Numbered from the stretch's first letter, positions 37,301-45,485 are shown. The stretch is 64,000 bases of DNA from Catellatospora methionotrophica (GCF_011297335.1 NZ_JAAOTJ010000001.1:62001-126000), one strand, 5' to 3'. Translations and numbers: made by a program. Notes: generated from the sequence alone by a model not told the origin.

Positions 37301-37644
37301 TCGTCGAGGCGGTGAGGCTGCTGGTCGAGGTCACCGGTGAGGACGGCATCATCGAAGCGTGCGACCGGCTGACCGACCGGCCCGCGGCGGCCGCCTCCGT
37401 CGCCGAGGACATCCGCGCGGCGGCGCTGCGCCGGGACTGGACCCGGGAACGGGCTCCTCGCCTCGCCCGGCGGCTGCGCGATCGGGGCGATCTCGCGGGC
37501 GGCCTGGCAGCCGCGGCGCTGTGCCGGCTCGGGGTCTCGGTCGGGTTCGCCGAGCCCTACCGCGGGCTGGTCCGCAGCCTGCGGACGCATCCCGTCCCCG
37601 ACGTGCGCGACGCGGCGCACGCCGTCCGGCTAAGCGATCGCTGA
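34330..37644 (+). CDS. Very large HEAT/ARM-repeat-like protein of unknown function
   Basis: 1104 residues, soluble, almost entirely alpha-helical by composition with regularly spaced A-L/V-rich helices such as FLADADDAIRARAVKSWLNS, ALAEAALGALPW and TGDDRARVAVYAMRRAARFV, a HEAT-repeat rhythm. There is no signal peptide or catalytic motif. It probably serves as a protein-protein scaffold. Starts at GTG 34330, with no good Shine-Dalgarno and only about 40 bp from the truncated IS end, so its original promoter may have been replaced by the insertion. Its 3' end overlaps the convergent ORF by 15 bp. Confidence 0.85.
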   Translation: MTSARALLHSIGKLSYPQRMRLLARHARQLEGTPQLGTLVAEVGRGDSFARDMAVFLAGTARDVEALRPFLADADDAIRARAVKSWLNSGRVDHEEVALLMDDAPYAIRQVVYTHLRRKRSRRRTPGLADVLVDRVASRFGSGEASRLLPACAPQTVARLLPELGMGSAWHATAVAHPEQALAEARRQLARLPESQRTSWWGWVGFGVFGAAREHPLAVLDLLAEYAPATTLPGHSTAHARLARAYPQRFLDLLLDRGRAQCMRRAPLSRALLQALSVLPDDQIIRLAVRLREAGRLPELLTRLAPSRRSEIFDGAYAGVDRDQATVADALLEVLPWQRRVAEARRMLALERVQSTADQVRLTAFLPWEQAQPTLLTATRSPVADERAYAYENIVRCAARSAEPGVVTEAARLLERLRNEQDPVRSRALAALAAVPTRLIEAAAVDTLTTVFADALAARDASGATRSAVARVALGVLATHADDAALSQPALLWLEALFGDDRLPHLGRFELRRGQEQQAFAAVREWIANGVRRNRYALLLRFTAALGRRAYHLPELQELLRVTIRDGRPSSVVRDAVELWLADPAHRDTRVEEVLRGDPSTIALYPVWQIVSARRTDLLDLAFGTRAPAGAFIAKGPRWVPGHAGHVRRWLPHHRARYVELLGKVAADAGASVNARCAAIRSAAVVPDLGWAAVQRWHGSPDVALAEAALGALPWTDRPADALPLLMAHTGDDRARVAVYAMRRAARFVPASRLGEIVAAALAGPLKVTSRKEIARLAADFGVPQASSIVYAEWRRPDAHRDVRAALVGVARQRPDEPDAWRILTGAVESGEYASIVAVGAAQPMLLPDSARTRYASLILAGCRSTDPKAAEHAWACVPMWAPWAADLDSAIMAGLLDLSPTGPARYAIAALVTLLRAGAGYTTLGDALHRLVDLDRADPGDDPERDRIPLRHAQSLLSAVASAVRGDPSGFDLDAAADAARHAADHDPLLVEAVRLLVEVTGEDGIIEACDRLTDRPAAAASVAEDIRAAALRRDWTRERAPRLARRLRDRGDLAGGLAAAALCRLGVSVGFAEPYRGLVRSLRTHPVPDVRDAAHAVRLSDR

Positions 37645-37977
37645 CAGTAGAGGTCGCCCGGTCGGCAGCCGGTCGCCGAGGAGTTCACGCCTCTCCCGGC
37701 CGGGGCCGCAGGCGGCACCGCGCATCGCCTCGATGCACAGCAGCCGTCCCATCAGCGTGGGCGACGTGGGATAGGGCGCCTCGGCCGCGGTCCTGACGGC
37801 CAGGGCGAGCGACCTCGCCTCGGGGTACTCGTCGGGCGCGACGCTTACGTCCATCCGGGACACCTGGTGCGCGTGCTGGGCGAGGAACTGCGACCACCAG
37901 GGCGCGCCGCCAGGCGCGATCTCCAAGGTCACGTCGACACTCGCGGTGCCGCGCTGCTCGACCGTCGGGTGACGCAC
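37630..37977 (-). CDS. Hypothetical protein, 115 residues
   Basis: An ORF reading VDVTLEIAPGGAPWWSQFLA, HQVSRMDVSVAPDEYPEARS and SPTLMGRLLCIEAMRG. The mixed composition looks coding rather than random, but I recognise no family. It overlaps the 3' end of the HEAT-like gene by 15 bp (convergent). The start is uncertain: GTG/ATG codons exist near 37977 and 37935. It could be a remnant of a longer gene. Confidence 0.45.
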   Translation of the reverse strand: MRHPTVEQRGTASVDVTLEIAPGGAPWWSQFLAQHAHQVSRMDVSVAPDEYPEARSLALAVRTAAEAPYPTSPTLMGRLLCIEAMRGAACGPGRERRELLGDRLPTGRPLLSAIA

Positions 37978-38059
37978 CGGGCCAGGGCGACCGCGGTCCT
38001 GGCCGGGGCGATCCTGACGGTGTCAGCGGTGTCCTTCTGACCTGCCCCGCCACCTGACG

Positions 38060-38839
38060 TCAATCCCACCAGAAGGACCAGGGGTCGCCGGAGGTGAGGT
38101 GATCAAGATGGGCTGAGAAGTCGTCCGGATCGTTGGAGAGGCTGTCGGCGCAGAAGACCAGGTGCTCTGCGACGACGCGCAGGGCCGCCGACCGGTCGGC
38201 CGGCGGAGCTGCGACCGACAGCGTCAGAACACCGTCGCCGAGGTGCGTCACTCGGGCGCCGAAACGGTCCTCCCAACTCCGCAGGATCGCAGACGACGCG
38301 ATCGGGTCGACAAGGTCCTGGTTGAACAGGCGCCAGGCGATCGACGCGACGACGTCGGCGCTGCGGTCGGCCGGAACCAGCATGAGCCGGCACGGTTCCT
38401 GCGAAGGCCAGTCCACGATGGAGCGATCAGCCCGCACGTCGGCAGGTTCTTGCGGCACGCCCGGCGAAGCCAGCCCCTGCCAGCTCTGGCGGAAGTCCGT
38501 ACCGTCCCAGCCGGCGCCGTCCCAGCACGCGGCGGACGCCATCAGTGCTTCGACGTCGATCTCGTCGATACGGCGCATGGCCTGCCACCGGTCTGGATCG
38601 GCTTCCTCGTCGATGACGGCGCACGGCAGGTCGTACATCAGAACCGGCCACAGCCCCGAACGAGGATGAGCGGTCCTGCACGCGGTCCACTGGTGCGGCG
38701 TGACCGGCTCGTCGCTGACCCAGAACGCAGGCTTCGTCCAGCCGTGGGGAACGAACTGTTCACCGGGCGGCAGCTTCACATCGAGCGAACGACCGGGGCG
38801 CAACAATCCCACCAGAGCGTCCTGCTGACTCGACTCCAT
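38060..38839 (-). CDS. DUF4253 domain-containing protein
   Basis: 259 residues. The C-terminal ~110 residues show the DUF4253 core: RLMLVPADRSADVVASIAWR, ILRSWEDRFGARVTHLGDGV and LTLSVAAPPADRSAALRVVA, ending ADSLSNDPDDFSAHLD and SGDPWSFWWD. The family is widespread in actinobacteria with no proven role; it sits in genomic regions near immunity-type genes in some species, which is only suggestive. No signal peptide. The start ATG 38839 is supported by conservation of MESSQQDALVGLLRPG-like N-termini only weakly. Confidence 0.8.
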   Translation of the reverse strand: MESSQQDALVGLLRPGRSLDVKLPPGEQFVPHGWTKPAFWVSDEPVTPHQWTACRTAHPRSGLWPVLMYDLPCAVIDEEADPDRWQAMRRIDEIDVEALMASAACWDGAGWDGTDFRQSWQGLASPGVPQEPADVRADRSIVDWPSQEPCRLMLVPADRSADVVASIAWRLFNQDLVDPIASSAILRSWEDRFGARVTHLGDGVLTLSVAAPPADRSAALRVVAEHLVFCADSLSNDPDDFSAHLDHLTSGDPWSFWWD

Positions 38840-38978
38840 AGGCGAGACTCTATGCCTTCGGCGACTCCTGGATCACCGTCGCCCGGGGACCGGAAACTCC
38901 GGGCGGGCGGCGACTCTCCTTGCGACACTGAAAAGCCGGGTTTCCAGCCTTGATAACTGCTGAGATCAGCGCGGCAGC

Positions 38979-39007
38979 GGCGGGCCTGACCGATCGCCAG
39001 GCCCGCC
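38979..39007. terminator. Hairpin terminator after the sigma/anti-sigma operon
   Basis: A 10-bp perfect stem, GGCGGGCCTG (38979-38988) with CAGGCCCGCC (38998-39007), and a 9-base loop. It begins immediately beyond the stop of the gene ending at 39012 on the minus strand. Confidence 0.7.
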
Positions 39008-39011
39008 TCGG

Positions 39012-40037
39012 TCAGCGACTCCCGATCCACGCCACGTTGGGCAGCGGACCGAGCCGGATGTGCTCCATGACCTTCACCAGCCGGGCGAACGGGACCGCGC
39101 CCCGCTGGGTGCTGGCGAGCAGGTGGCGTCCATCGGGTAGACGCACCCACAGTTCGTCACCGTCCGGGTTCACCCGGCCCGGCAGCCCCCTGACTGTCGC
39201 CGCTCTACCTCGGCTGTCGAGTTCCCACTGGTCGGTCGCGGTGCCACACATGATCCACAGCCGGCCGCCGGTGAGCATCAGTTCCTGGTTCCAGGCCGAG
39301 ACACTGGGACGGCCGCTGCCGTCGGTGGTGGACCGCGCCAGGATCGCGCTGCCAACCAGGTCGGGCGGCAGCCAGCCGAAGGCCAGCGCACACTCCATGA
39401 TCGTGACATCGTCCGCCACGACCGACTCCGCGATCCGGCGCGCGGTGGCCAGGCCGGGGCGAACGGCGTGCAGGCTCACCCGCAGGAAGCCGCCGTCCGC
39501 CGACGGCCACTCCAGCTCGACGTCGTCGCCGTCCGACCACGCCAGACCGTCGGCCCCGTTAACGGTCACCTTCTTGCCCTGCCGGTCGCTCCTGCGAGGA
39601 TGCCAGGGACTGGCCGCCGATTGGTGGCTGACGGAGATTCGCGGTGCCACGGTCGACTCCGGATGGTCGCCGGGTGCCGACCATTCGCGGGCCGTGTAGG
39701 TCGGCTGCGCGGACAGCACGGCCTGCCGGGCGGACTCCACGAAACCGTCCGGAAGCCAGGTCGGGTGATGGCGTATGGCCACCCCGACGTTGCCGGGCCC
39801 GACCGGCAGGTCCGGGAAGGCAGGCGGCAGCAGGGAACCCGAGGTGGGCCCCGCCTGGGGACGGTCTCGCACGACGAGCGGCGTGGCGGAAGCGACCGCT
39901 GCGACGCCCGCGACCGCCAGCACGGCGCGGCGCTGGCGCAGTTGCCGCATCCGGGCGTTCGTGCCCGCGCGCACCGTCGCGGCATCCGGTGAGTGCTTCG
40001 CCATGTCCAGCAGCGCGGCGCGGATCAGGTCATCCAT
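39012..40037 (-). CDS. Membrane protein cotranscribed with an ECF sigma factor (putative anti-sigma factor)
   Basis: 341 residues. An N-terminal cytoplasmic segment (MDDLIRAALLDMAKHSPDAA) is followed by one membrane helix (AVLAVAGVAAVASATPLVV, about residues 38-56) and a ~280-residue extracytoplasmic domain with GNVGVAIRHHPTWLPDGFVE and VNGADGLAWSDGDDVELEWP. The layout and the 8-bp overlap with the sigma factor gene suggest an anti-sigma or sensor protein, but the N-terminus lacks a zinc HxxxCxxC motif, so this is inference. ATG 40037 is chosen because it overlaps the sigma stop. Confidence 0.78.
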   Translation of the reverse strand: MDDLIRAALLDMAKHSPDAATVRAGTNARMRQLRQRRAVLAVAGVAAVASATPLVVRDRPQAGPTSGSLLPPAFPDLPVGPGNVGVAIRHHPTWLPDGFVESARQAVLSAQPTYTAREWSAPGDHPESTVAPRISVSHQSAASPWHPRRSDRQGKKVTVNGADGLAWSDGDDVELEWPSADGGFLRVSLHAVRPGLATARRIAESVVADDVTIMECALAFGWLPPDLVGSAILARSTTDGSGRPSVSAWNQELMLTGGRLWIMCGTATDQWELDSRGRAATVRGLPGRVNPDGDELWVRLPDGRHLLASTQRGAVPFARLVKVMEHIRLGPLPNVAWIGSR

Positions 40038-40545
40038 GGGCAAGTCCTTCCATTCCGGGTACGCCCACCGGCGCGGACTGCGCCCACAAGGAGGCACGCA
40101 GCGTCGCGATGGCGCGTGAGCTGAGGCTGCGGACGGTGCCGAGACGGCACTCGAGCAGCGTCGCGATCTCGATGTCGGTGAGGTCTTCGTAGAAACGCAG
40201 CGCGATGACGGCCCGCTGTCGGGGCGGCAGCCGGGCGATGTGCCACAGCAGGTGCTGCCGTTCGATGACGGCCGCGGCCGGGTCGGCAACGGCGAGCGCA
40301 TCGCGCGGGAGCAGTGCCGGACGTCGTGCGGCCAGCCGACGCCGCAGCGTGAGGAACTCGTTGAGAACCATCCGCTTCAGGTACGCCCCGGGCTGCTCCA
40401 TGGCACAGATGCGCTGCCAGCGGGGTTGGGCGCGGGCCAGGACCTCCTGGACGACGTCCTGGGCCAGATGCGGGTCGCAGGTGACGACCGTGGCATAGCG
40501 CAGCAGGGTCGGCAGGCAGTTCGTGAGGTATTCGTCGAACGTCAT
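40030..40545 (-). CDS. SigE-family ECF RNA polymerase sigma factor
   Basis: 171 residues. Region 2 is LRYATVVTCDPHLAQDVVQE, region 4 LPPRQRAVIALRFYEDLTDI then EIATLLECRLGTVRSLSSRA with the HTH. This arrangement is typical of the actinobacterial SigE (SACE_1356-type) ECF group. It is encoded directly upstream of, and overlapping, a one-TM protein gene that likely controls it. The target promoters are unknown. Confidence 0.92.
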   Translation of the reverse strand: MTFDEYLTNCLPTLLRYATVVTCDPHLAQDVVQEVLARAQPRWQRICAMEQPGAYLKRMVLNEFLTLRRRLAARRPALLPRDALAVADPAAAVIERQHLLWHIARLPPRQRAVIALRFYEDLTDIEIATLLECRLGTVRSLSSRAIATLRASLWAQSAPVGVPGMEGLAHG

Positions 40546-40791
40546 GGGCTCGCTTCCTGAACGAAGTCTGCCCTACAACGCGCTCGCCGGGCGGTCTGTT
40601 GCACCCGCGCCCACCCGATCTGGAGCACCGCCCGGACAGGAACTCCCTCCGGCTCACCTTTCTCGAATCCCTCCTCGTCGGCACCAACCTCCGGGTCGTT
40701 CTCACGCGCGCCGGTCGAGAACGTCACCGGGACCGGCCATGTGGAATGAATATGTGGCATTCATGTAGTACGGCTCCCTACGTTGTGCCCC

Positions 40792-41820
40792 ATGAAGATG
40801 CCCACGCGGACAAGCCTCGGCCTCACTGCGGCCGCGGCGCTGCTCTTCGCACTGCCGGGACCGGCCCACGCGGCCGCACCCGCACCGGTGTACGCGCCGT
40901 CCACCGCGATCGCCGATCCCGGCGTGCTCCGGGAGAACGGTGACTTCTACGTCTACTCCACCGGATCCGGCGTGCGGGTCAGCCGGGGCGACGAGGCCGT
41001 CGGCCCGTGGAGCAACACGGGCCCGGCGCTCGACCTCGACCCGATGCCCGGCTGGATGGCCAACGGTGACGTATGGGCACCCGACGTGTGGCGCACCGGC
41101 GCCGGGTTCGTCATGTACTTCTCGGCCGTGGCGAAGGACTTCAGCGGCCAGCGGTGCATCGGTGTCGCCGTCAACACCACCGCCGATCCGAGCGGGAAGT
41201 TCCAGCCCGCCGCCCAGCCCCTGGTATGTCCGGGCGGGCGGCACGGCGGCGGGGACCGGGTGCCCGGCCGGCCGATAGCCGATGCCGGGGTCATCGACCC
41301 GTCACCGTTCATCGACAGCGACGGCAGACGCTTCCTGCTGTACAAGACCCAGCAGACACCGTCGACGCTGCGCATGGTCCGCCTGTCCGACAGCGGCGTG
41401 CAATGGTTCGGCAACGACAGCGGTGAACTGCTCCGGCGCGACGGCATCATCGAGAACCCGGTGCTGGTCCAGCGCGGCAACCAGTTCGTGCTGTTCGCCT
41501 CCCGGTACGGCTACGACAACTGCAGCTACGCCACCGTGTGGCTGCGGTCGACCGACCGCTGGCACTTCGGCGGAGCGACCGAGCACAGCCTGCTGACCAC
41601 CGCCGGCACCGGCATCTGCGGACCGGGCGGCAGCGACGTCACCACCTCGCTGGACGGCGGCTGGCGGATCTTCCTGCACGGCTGGGTATGCGGCACCGGC
41701 ACCAGAGCCTGCACGCCGAGCCAGATCGACAACGGCGCCGACCGCCGTCGCTCCCTCTACGCGGCCATCCTGAACTGGGGCGCCGACAACGCGACCCCCG
41801 TCGTCGGCGCGTTCCTCTGA
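40792..41820 (+). CDS. Secreted glycoside hydrolase family 43-like protein
   Basis: 342 residues with a signal peptide (MKMPTRTSLGLTAAAALLFA then GPAHAA). Five-bladed propeller landmarks are AIADPGVLRENGDFYVYST (catalytic-base Asp region), GDVWAPDVWRTGAGFVMYFS, AGVIDPSPFIDSDGRRFLLY and IIENPVLVQRGNQFVLFAS with the candidate acid Glu in IIENP. It should hydrolyse an extracellular arabino- or xylo-glycan; specificity is unknown. The 246 bp upstream of its start hold no gene, but include a GAATGAATATGTGGCATTC imperfect palindrome (about 40744-40762) and TACGTT 7 bp before the ATG. The next gene is 20 bp downstream. Confidence 0.85.
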   Translation: MKMPTRTSLGLTAAAALLFALPGPAHAAAPAPVYAPSTAIADPGVLRENGDFYVYSTGSGVRVSRGDEAVGPWSNTGPALDLDPMPGWMANGDVWAPDVWRTGAGFVMYFSAVAKDFSGQRCIGVAVNTTADPSGKFQPAAQPLVCPGGRHGGGDRVPGRPIADAGVIDPSPFIDSDGRRFLLYKTQQTPSTLRMVRLSDSGVQWFGNDSGELLRRDGIIENPVLVQRGNQFVLFASRYGYDNCSYATVWLRSTDRWHFGGATEHSLLTTAGTGICGPGGSDVTTSLDGGWRIFLHGWVCGTGTRACTPSQIDNGADRRRSLYAAILNWGADNATPVVGAFL

Positions 41821-41840
41821 TCTCGCGAAAGGAGACAGCA

Positions 41841-42596
41841 ATGCACGTAAAGCGCGTCATGTGCGTCCTGGTCGCCGCCACGGCGGTGCTGACCGGTCTG
41901 GCGGCTCCCGCGTCGGCGGCACCGGTGACGCTGCGGTTCGTCACCGCCAACGTCGACTTCGGGGTGTCCCAGGCCAACGTCAGGCAGGACTGGCAGAACG
42001 TCATCGCTCCCCACGCCGACATCGCCCTGCTCCAGGAGACCAAGTCCATCCGGCTGGCCGACTTCGTCGACACCGGCACCTGGCTGGTCCTGCAGGACAC
42101 GTCGGCCGAGGACCGCGCCGGCAGCGCGCTGGTGATCCGGCGCTCGGTGTTCACCGACCGGGACACCTTCGGCCTCGTCAAGGGTGTCGACGCGAGTCCG
42201 TGCCCGGACGGCGGCATCATGACCCGCTGGATCGCCAAGGTCAACATCAGGCTGAACAACGGCCGCTGGATCCGCGTCGCCTCCCTGCACATGCCGCCGC
42301 CCCGCTGCCAGACCGGGCCGGGCAGCCCGTACGACGACATGGGTTTCAGCATCGTGAACTTCGTCCGCGGCTCCGACCGGCTGACCGTGCTCGGCGCCGA
42401 CTGGAACAAGGTCGTCGACGACGACCCCAACGACATCGCCGCCCGAGCGAACCTCGAACCCAACGGGCCTAACGACGGCCTGCGCATCGACGGCTTCATG
42501 TACAGCAGGTCGCTGGACAACTGCTGCCTGGCCCGGCTCGCCGCCATTCACAGTGAGCACCGGCCGATCCAGATCAAGATGACGATCCCGAGCTGA
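41841..42596 (+). CDS. Secreted endonuclease/exonuclease/phosphatase-fold protein
   Basis: 251 residues. A signal peptide (MHVKRVMCVLVAATAVLTGL, then AAPASAA) precedes an EEP fold: RFVTANVDFG, DIALLQETKS with the metal-binding Glu, RIRVASLHMPPPR-type strand (IRVASLHM), LTVLGADWN (Asp-x-Asn) and HSEHRPIQIKM with the C-terminal His. The catalytic set is largely present. It may be an extracellular nuclease or phosphodiesterase. SD AAAGGAG is well placed before ATG 41841, and it is probably cotranscribed with the GH43-like gene. Confidence 0.83.
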   Translation: MHVKRVMCVLVAATAVLTGLAAPASAAPVTLRFVTANVDFGVSQANVRQDWQNVIAPHADIALLQETKSIRLADFVDTGTWLVLQDTSAEDRAGSALVIRRSVFTDRDTFGLVKGVDASPCPDGGIMTRWIAKVNIRLNNGRWIRVASLHMPPPRCQTGPGSPYDDMGFSIVNFVRGSDRLTVLGADWNKVVDDDPNDIAARANLEPNGPNDGLRIDGFMYSRSLDNCCLARLAAIHSEHRPIQIKMTIPS

Positions 42597-42618
42597 CCCG
42601 GCCGCCGACCGAACAGTC

Positions 42619-42662
42619 GAATGCTGGGCCCGCCATGCGCCACGATGGCGGGCCCAGCATTC
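42619..42662. terminator. Strong hairpin terminator
   Basis: GAATGCTGGGCCCGCCAT (42619-42636) and ATGGCGGGCCCAGCATTC (42645-42662) make a perfect 18-bp stem with an 8-base loop, 22 bp after the endonuclease-like gene. Confidence 0.88.
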
Positions 42663-42710
42663 GGGCAGTGGTGGTGTTCCCGCATCGCCGATGACGCGTT
42701 CAGGTATACA

Positions 42711-42757
42711 TGCCATTCGATGGCAAGAAGTGGCAAGCGATTGCCGACTTCTGCCAT
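42711..42757. promoter_or_regulatory. LacI-type operator cluster
   Basis: A palindrome TGCCATTCGATGGCA (42711-42725) is followed by TGGCA (42731) and GGCAAGCGATTGCC (42732-42745) and then TGCCAT (42752-42757). All lie within 70 bp upstream of the lacI-family start at 42778. Inverted half-sites of this kind fit an autoregulatory LacI operator. Confidence 0.55.
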
Positions 42758-42777
42758 TGCGTGTTCTTCTGCCTGGT

Positions 42778-43779
42778 ATGGACCAACGCCCCCGGCGCGT
42801 CACGATCAACGACATCGCAGCAGCCACCGGCTTTGCCGCGTCCACCGTGTCCCGGGCCCTGTCTCGACCTGGGCGGGTCAACGCCGTCACCCGTGATGCC
42901 ATCACGCAGGTTGCCCGAAGCTTGTCCTACGTGCCGAACACGCACGCCCGCGCGCTGACCTCGGGACGCACCGAAACGGTGGCGGTCCTGGTTTCCGACG
43001 TGACCAACCCGTTCTACTTCGGGCTGATTCGCGGCACCCAGCACCAGCTCAAAGCGGCCGGATACGCTCACCTGCTCATCGACAGTGAGAACTCCGGCGG
43101 GCTGGAGTCGCACATGCTGACCAAGATGCGCCAGTCCATCGACGGGGCGATCCTGGCCGCTTCCCGCCTGCCGGACCGCCTGCTGGCCGCGCTGGCCGCC
43201 GAGCTGCCCATCGTCGCCATAAACCGCAACGTCCACGGCGTCCCGAGCGTGCTGATCGATTCGCCGTCGGGGGTAGCCCAGGCGACGGAGCATCTCATCT
43301 CGCTGGGACACCGCGAGATCGCCTACCTGTCCGGACCGGAGAACTCCTGGGCCAACGCGGCTCGCTGGCGTGCACTCGTCACCACCGCCGCCAGGCACGG
43401 CCTGCCGGTACGGCGCCTGGGGCCTTTCCCGGCCGACCGGATGAACGGCTCGGCTGCGGCTGACGCGCTGATCAACACGAACGTGACGGCCTGCATCACG
43501 TTCAACGACCTGCTGGCCATCGGCGTGCTGGCCCGGCTCCACGAGCGAGGTGTCAACGTGCCCGGCCAGATCAGCATCGTCGGCTGCGACGACATCTTCG
43601 GGGCCGACTTCTGCCACCCCACGCTGACCACCCTGACCGCGCCCATCGAACAGGCCGGCCAGGTGGCGGTGTCCATGCTGCTGACCCGCCTGCACGAAGG
43701 AGCGCCGACAACACGTCAATCGATCGTGCTGCCGACGCACCTTACCGTACGTGACTCGACGGGACCTGCCCCTGACTAG
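42778..43779 (+). CDS. LacI family transcriptional regulator
   Basis: 333 residues from ATG 42778. The HTH/hinge is VTINDIAAATGFAASTVSRA then LSRPGRVNAVTRDAI, and the periplasmic-binding-like sensor domain includes VAVLVSDVTNPFYFGLIRG, AAILAASRLPDRLL-type strands and ISIVGCDDIFGADFCHPTLT. It should repress sugar-use genes. The neighbouring secreted GH43-like enzyme and DUF1996 protein are plausible targets, since TGCCA/TTGCC motifs recur upstream of both. No sugar transporter adjoins it. Confidence 0.93.
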   Translation: MDQRPRRVTINDIAAATGFAASTVSRALSRPGRVNAVTRDAITQVARSLSYVPNTHARALTSGRTETVAVLVSDVTNPFYFGLIRGTQHQLKAAGYAHLLIDSENSGGLESHMLTKMRQSIDGAILAASRLPDRLLAALAAELPIVAINRNVHGVPSVLIDSPSGVAQATEHLISLGHREIAYLSGPENSWANAARWRALVTTAARHGLPVRRLGPFPADRMNGSAAADALINTNVTACITFNDLLAIGVLARLHERGVNVPGQISIVGCDDIFGADFCHPTLTTLTAPIEQAGQVAVSMLLTRLHEGAPTTRQSIVLPTHLTVRDSTGPAPD

Positions 43780-43824
43780 GTAAGGCTCACGGGGTTCGCC
43801 AGATGGCGGTGTTTCGAGCGGATG

Positions 43825-44691
43825 TCACGGCTTGTGGGGGTCCACGCCGTAGCCGTTGCACTGGCGCCCGCCGTTGATGCAGTGGCCGACCAGGTATACC
43901 TGACGCGCGTTGTTCCACCCGTTCATGAAGTCGTAGTGGAACGAGTAGCCGGTGCCGGACGAGTAGGCCAGACCACCGGTGTTTCCGCCGGGCAGCGGGT
44001 ACGGAAGTTTGACCTGCAGCTGCGGCAGCGGCACCGGGTGCGACGCCGGGCAGACGCCGTTGACCGGCCAGACCATGTGGGACTTGTGATCCGGCGTGTC
44101 CAGGTCGACACCGTTCCAGCAGCTCGGTGCCTTCATACGCATGACCAGCGAGGACCCGCTCGGACACGATGACGGGATTGCCTTGCCCTTGTAGCCGGGG
44201 CACTGCCACTCGCCGGTGAAGTTCGTATCCGTCGTCATCTTCGCGTCGCCGACGACGAGCCGGAAGCCCGGCGGGAACGGGCGCACGGTGCGGTAGTCCT
44301 TCACATCGGACTTGTAGTAGACCGTCGGCTTGTCCGGCAGCCTCACCACGCCGTTCTGCAGCAGCGTCGGGAACCAGTACCCCGAGGCGTCGAGGGTGTC
44401 CTCGCAGGATGTCGCCCCACCGACCAGCGACTGCGTCGTGGAGTTCGCGTTGGTCGCCGGGTTGCCGATGAACGTGTGGTTGTGGGAGGCCCCTGCCAGA
44501 CCCGGAAACACGATCGGGTCGTCGTTGAGCCGGTGAGTGACGGTGCAGTTCGCGTGCATCTCCTGGTACGGAGCGAACGGCGGATCGTCTGCCGCGCCGG
44601 CCGGCGACTGCCCGGAGACCGTCATCACGACGGCCACGGCAGCCAGTGCGGTCAGGTGGAGCCGAAACCTCCGCATGATTCGAATGCTCAT
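43825..44691 (-). CDS. Secreted DUF1996 domain-containing protein
   Basis: 288 residues from ATG 44691 (GGAGG upstream). A signal peptide (HLTALAAVAVVMTVSGQSPA then GAA) is followed by the DUF1996 core: NCTVTHRLNDDPIVFPGLAG, SHNHTFIGN, GYWFPTLLQNG, SHMVWPVNGVCPASHPVPLP and GYSFHYDFMNGWN, with conserved His and Cys residues. Fungal and actinobacterial members are extracellular and sometimes attached to cellulose- or lectin-type modules; none is seen here. Its enzymatic role is unknown. It lies convergent with the LacI gene, 45 bp apart. Confidence 0.88.
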   Translation of the reverse strand: MSIRIMRRFRLHLTALAAVAVVMTVSGQSPAGAADDPPFAPYQEMHANCTVTHRLNDDPIVFPGLAGASHNHTFIGNPATNANSTTQSLVGGATSCEDTLDASGYWFPTLLQNGVVRLPDKPTVYYKSDVKDYRTVRPFPPGFRLVVGDAKMTTDTNFTGEWQCPGYKGKAIPSSCPSGSSLVMRMKAPSCWNGVDLDTPDHKSHMVWPVNGVCPASHPVPLPQLQVKLPYPLPGGNTGGLAYSSGTGYSFHYDFMNGWNNARQVYLVGHCINGGRQCNGYGVDPHKP

Positions 44692-45020
44692 GACGCCTCC
44701 TTGGCGAGTCTGAATTGAGCATCGTTGATGGGTGATTCGGACCTTAGCAACGGCGAAACCTGCTCGAAACGAGTTGCCATAAATTGCCGTAAATGCTTGC
44801 CTACGGGTGATCAGCACCAGCACTTCGGCAGCTTCCTGACGGCACCGGCGTTGGAAATTTTCGAAGATGAGTAGCCCTGTCGCAACCTGCCTTCATTCAT
44901 TGCCGGTAGCCGACCACCGACAGCAACCGGTTCATTTGCGAAAAAGTATCGCGAAAGATGTCTAGCGGTCCGCGTACCTGGGAACGGCTGATGAGCCGTT
45001 CAAGTAGAGGGAGTAGGCCG
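44692..45020. other. Intergenic region with TTGCC direct repeats
   Basis: This 329-bp divergent region is richer in A and T than its surroundings and holds no gene. TTGCC occurs at 44774, 44784 and 44797, the last about 105 bp upstream of the DUF1996 start. These may be half-sites for the LacI-type regulator nearby. The Asp23 operon side has GAGGGAG before ATG 45021, but no clear -10/-35 pair. Confidence 0.4.
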
Positions 45021-45485
45021 ATGACGCAGACCATGGAACGTCCCCCGGCGCCTGGCCCGGACACGGGCGCGACAAAGCCGCGCAATGACCGCCTGACGAC
45101 TGATACCGGCAAGATCAGCGTCGCGCAGGGAGTGGTACAGAAGATCGCCGGCATAGCGTGCCGCGAGGTCGCCGGGGTCTACTCGATGGGCACCGGCTCC
45201 GCGCGGGCCTTCGGCGCTCTGCGGGAGCGGATTCCGGGCAGTTCGGGGCCGAACGTCGCACAGGGCGTCGGCGTGGAGGTGGGCGAGACGCAGGCCGCCG
45301 TCGACCTCGACATCGTCGTCGACTACGGGGCCAGCATCTCCGAGCTCGGCCGCAGTGTCCAGCGCAACGTCAAGCAGTCGATCGAGCGGATGACAGGGCT
45401 CGAAGTCGTCGAGGTCAACGTCAACGTCGACGACGTACATCTGCCGGACACGGGCGAGGATCGCAGTCCGGCCCGGGTCGAGTGA
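45021..45485 (+). CDS. Asp23/Gls24 family envelope stress protein (first copy)
   Basis: 154 residues. The Asp23 domain reads GKISVAQGVVQKIAGIACRE, VAGVYSMGTG, QAAVDLDIVVDYGASISELG and SVQRNVKQSIERMTGLEVVE with VNVNVDDVHLP at the end. Proteins of this family form membrane-associated filaments anchored by AmaP in Staphylococcus; in actinobacteria the role is inferred. It is the first of six adjoining genes. The ATG at 45021 has GAGGGAG upstream. Its stop overlaps the next start by one base. Confidence 0.92.
   Translation: MTQTMERPPAPGPDTGATKPRNDRLTTDTGKISVAQGVVQKIAGIACREVAGVYSMGTGSARAFGALRERIPGSSGPNVAQGVGVEVGETQAAVDLDIVVDYGASISELGRSVQRNVKQSIERMTGLEVVEVNVNVDDVHLPDTGEDRSPARVE

Noticed and set aside
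42711-42757. Riboswitch or attenuator before the LacI gene
   Set aside because: The repeats are short DNA palindromes with half-site spacing typical of protein operators, and no long RNA fold is evident.
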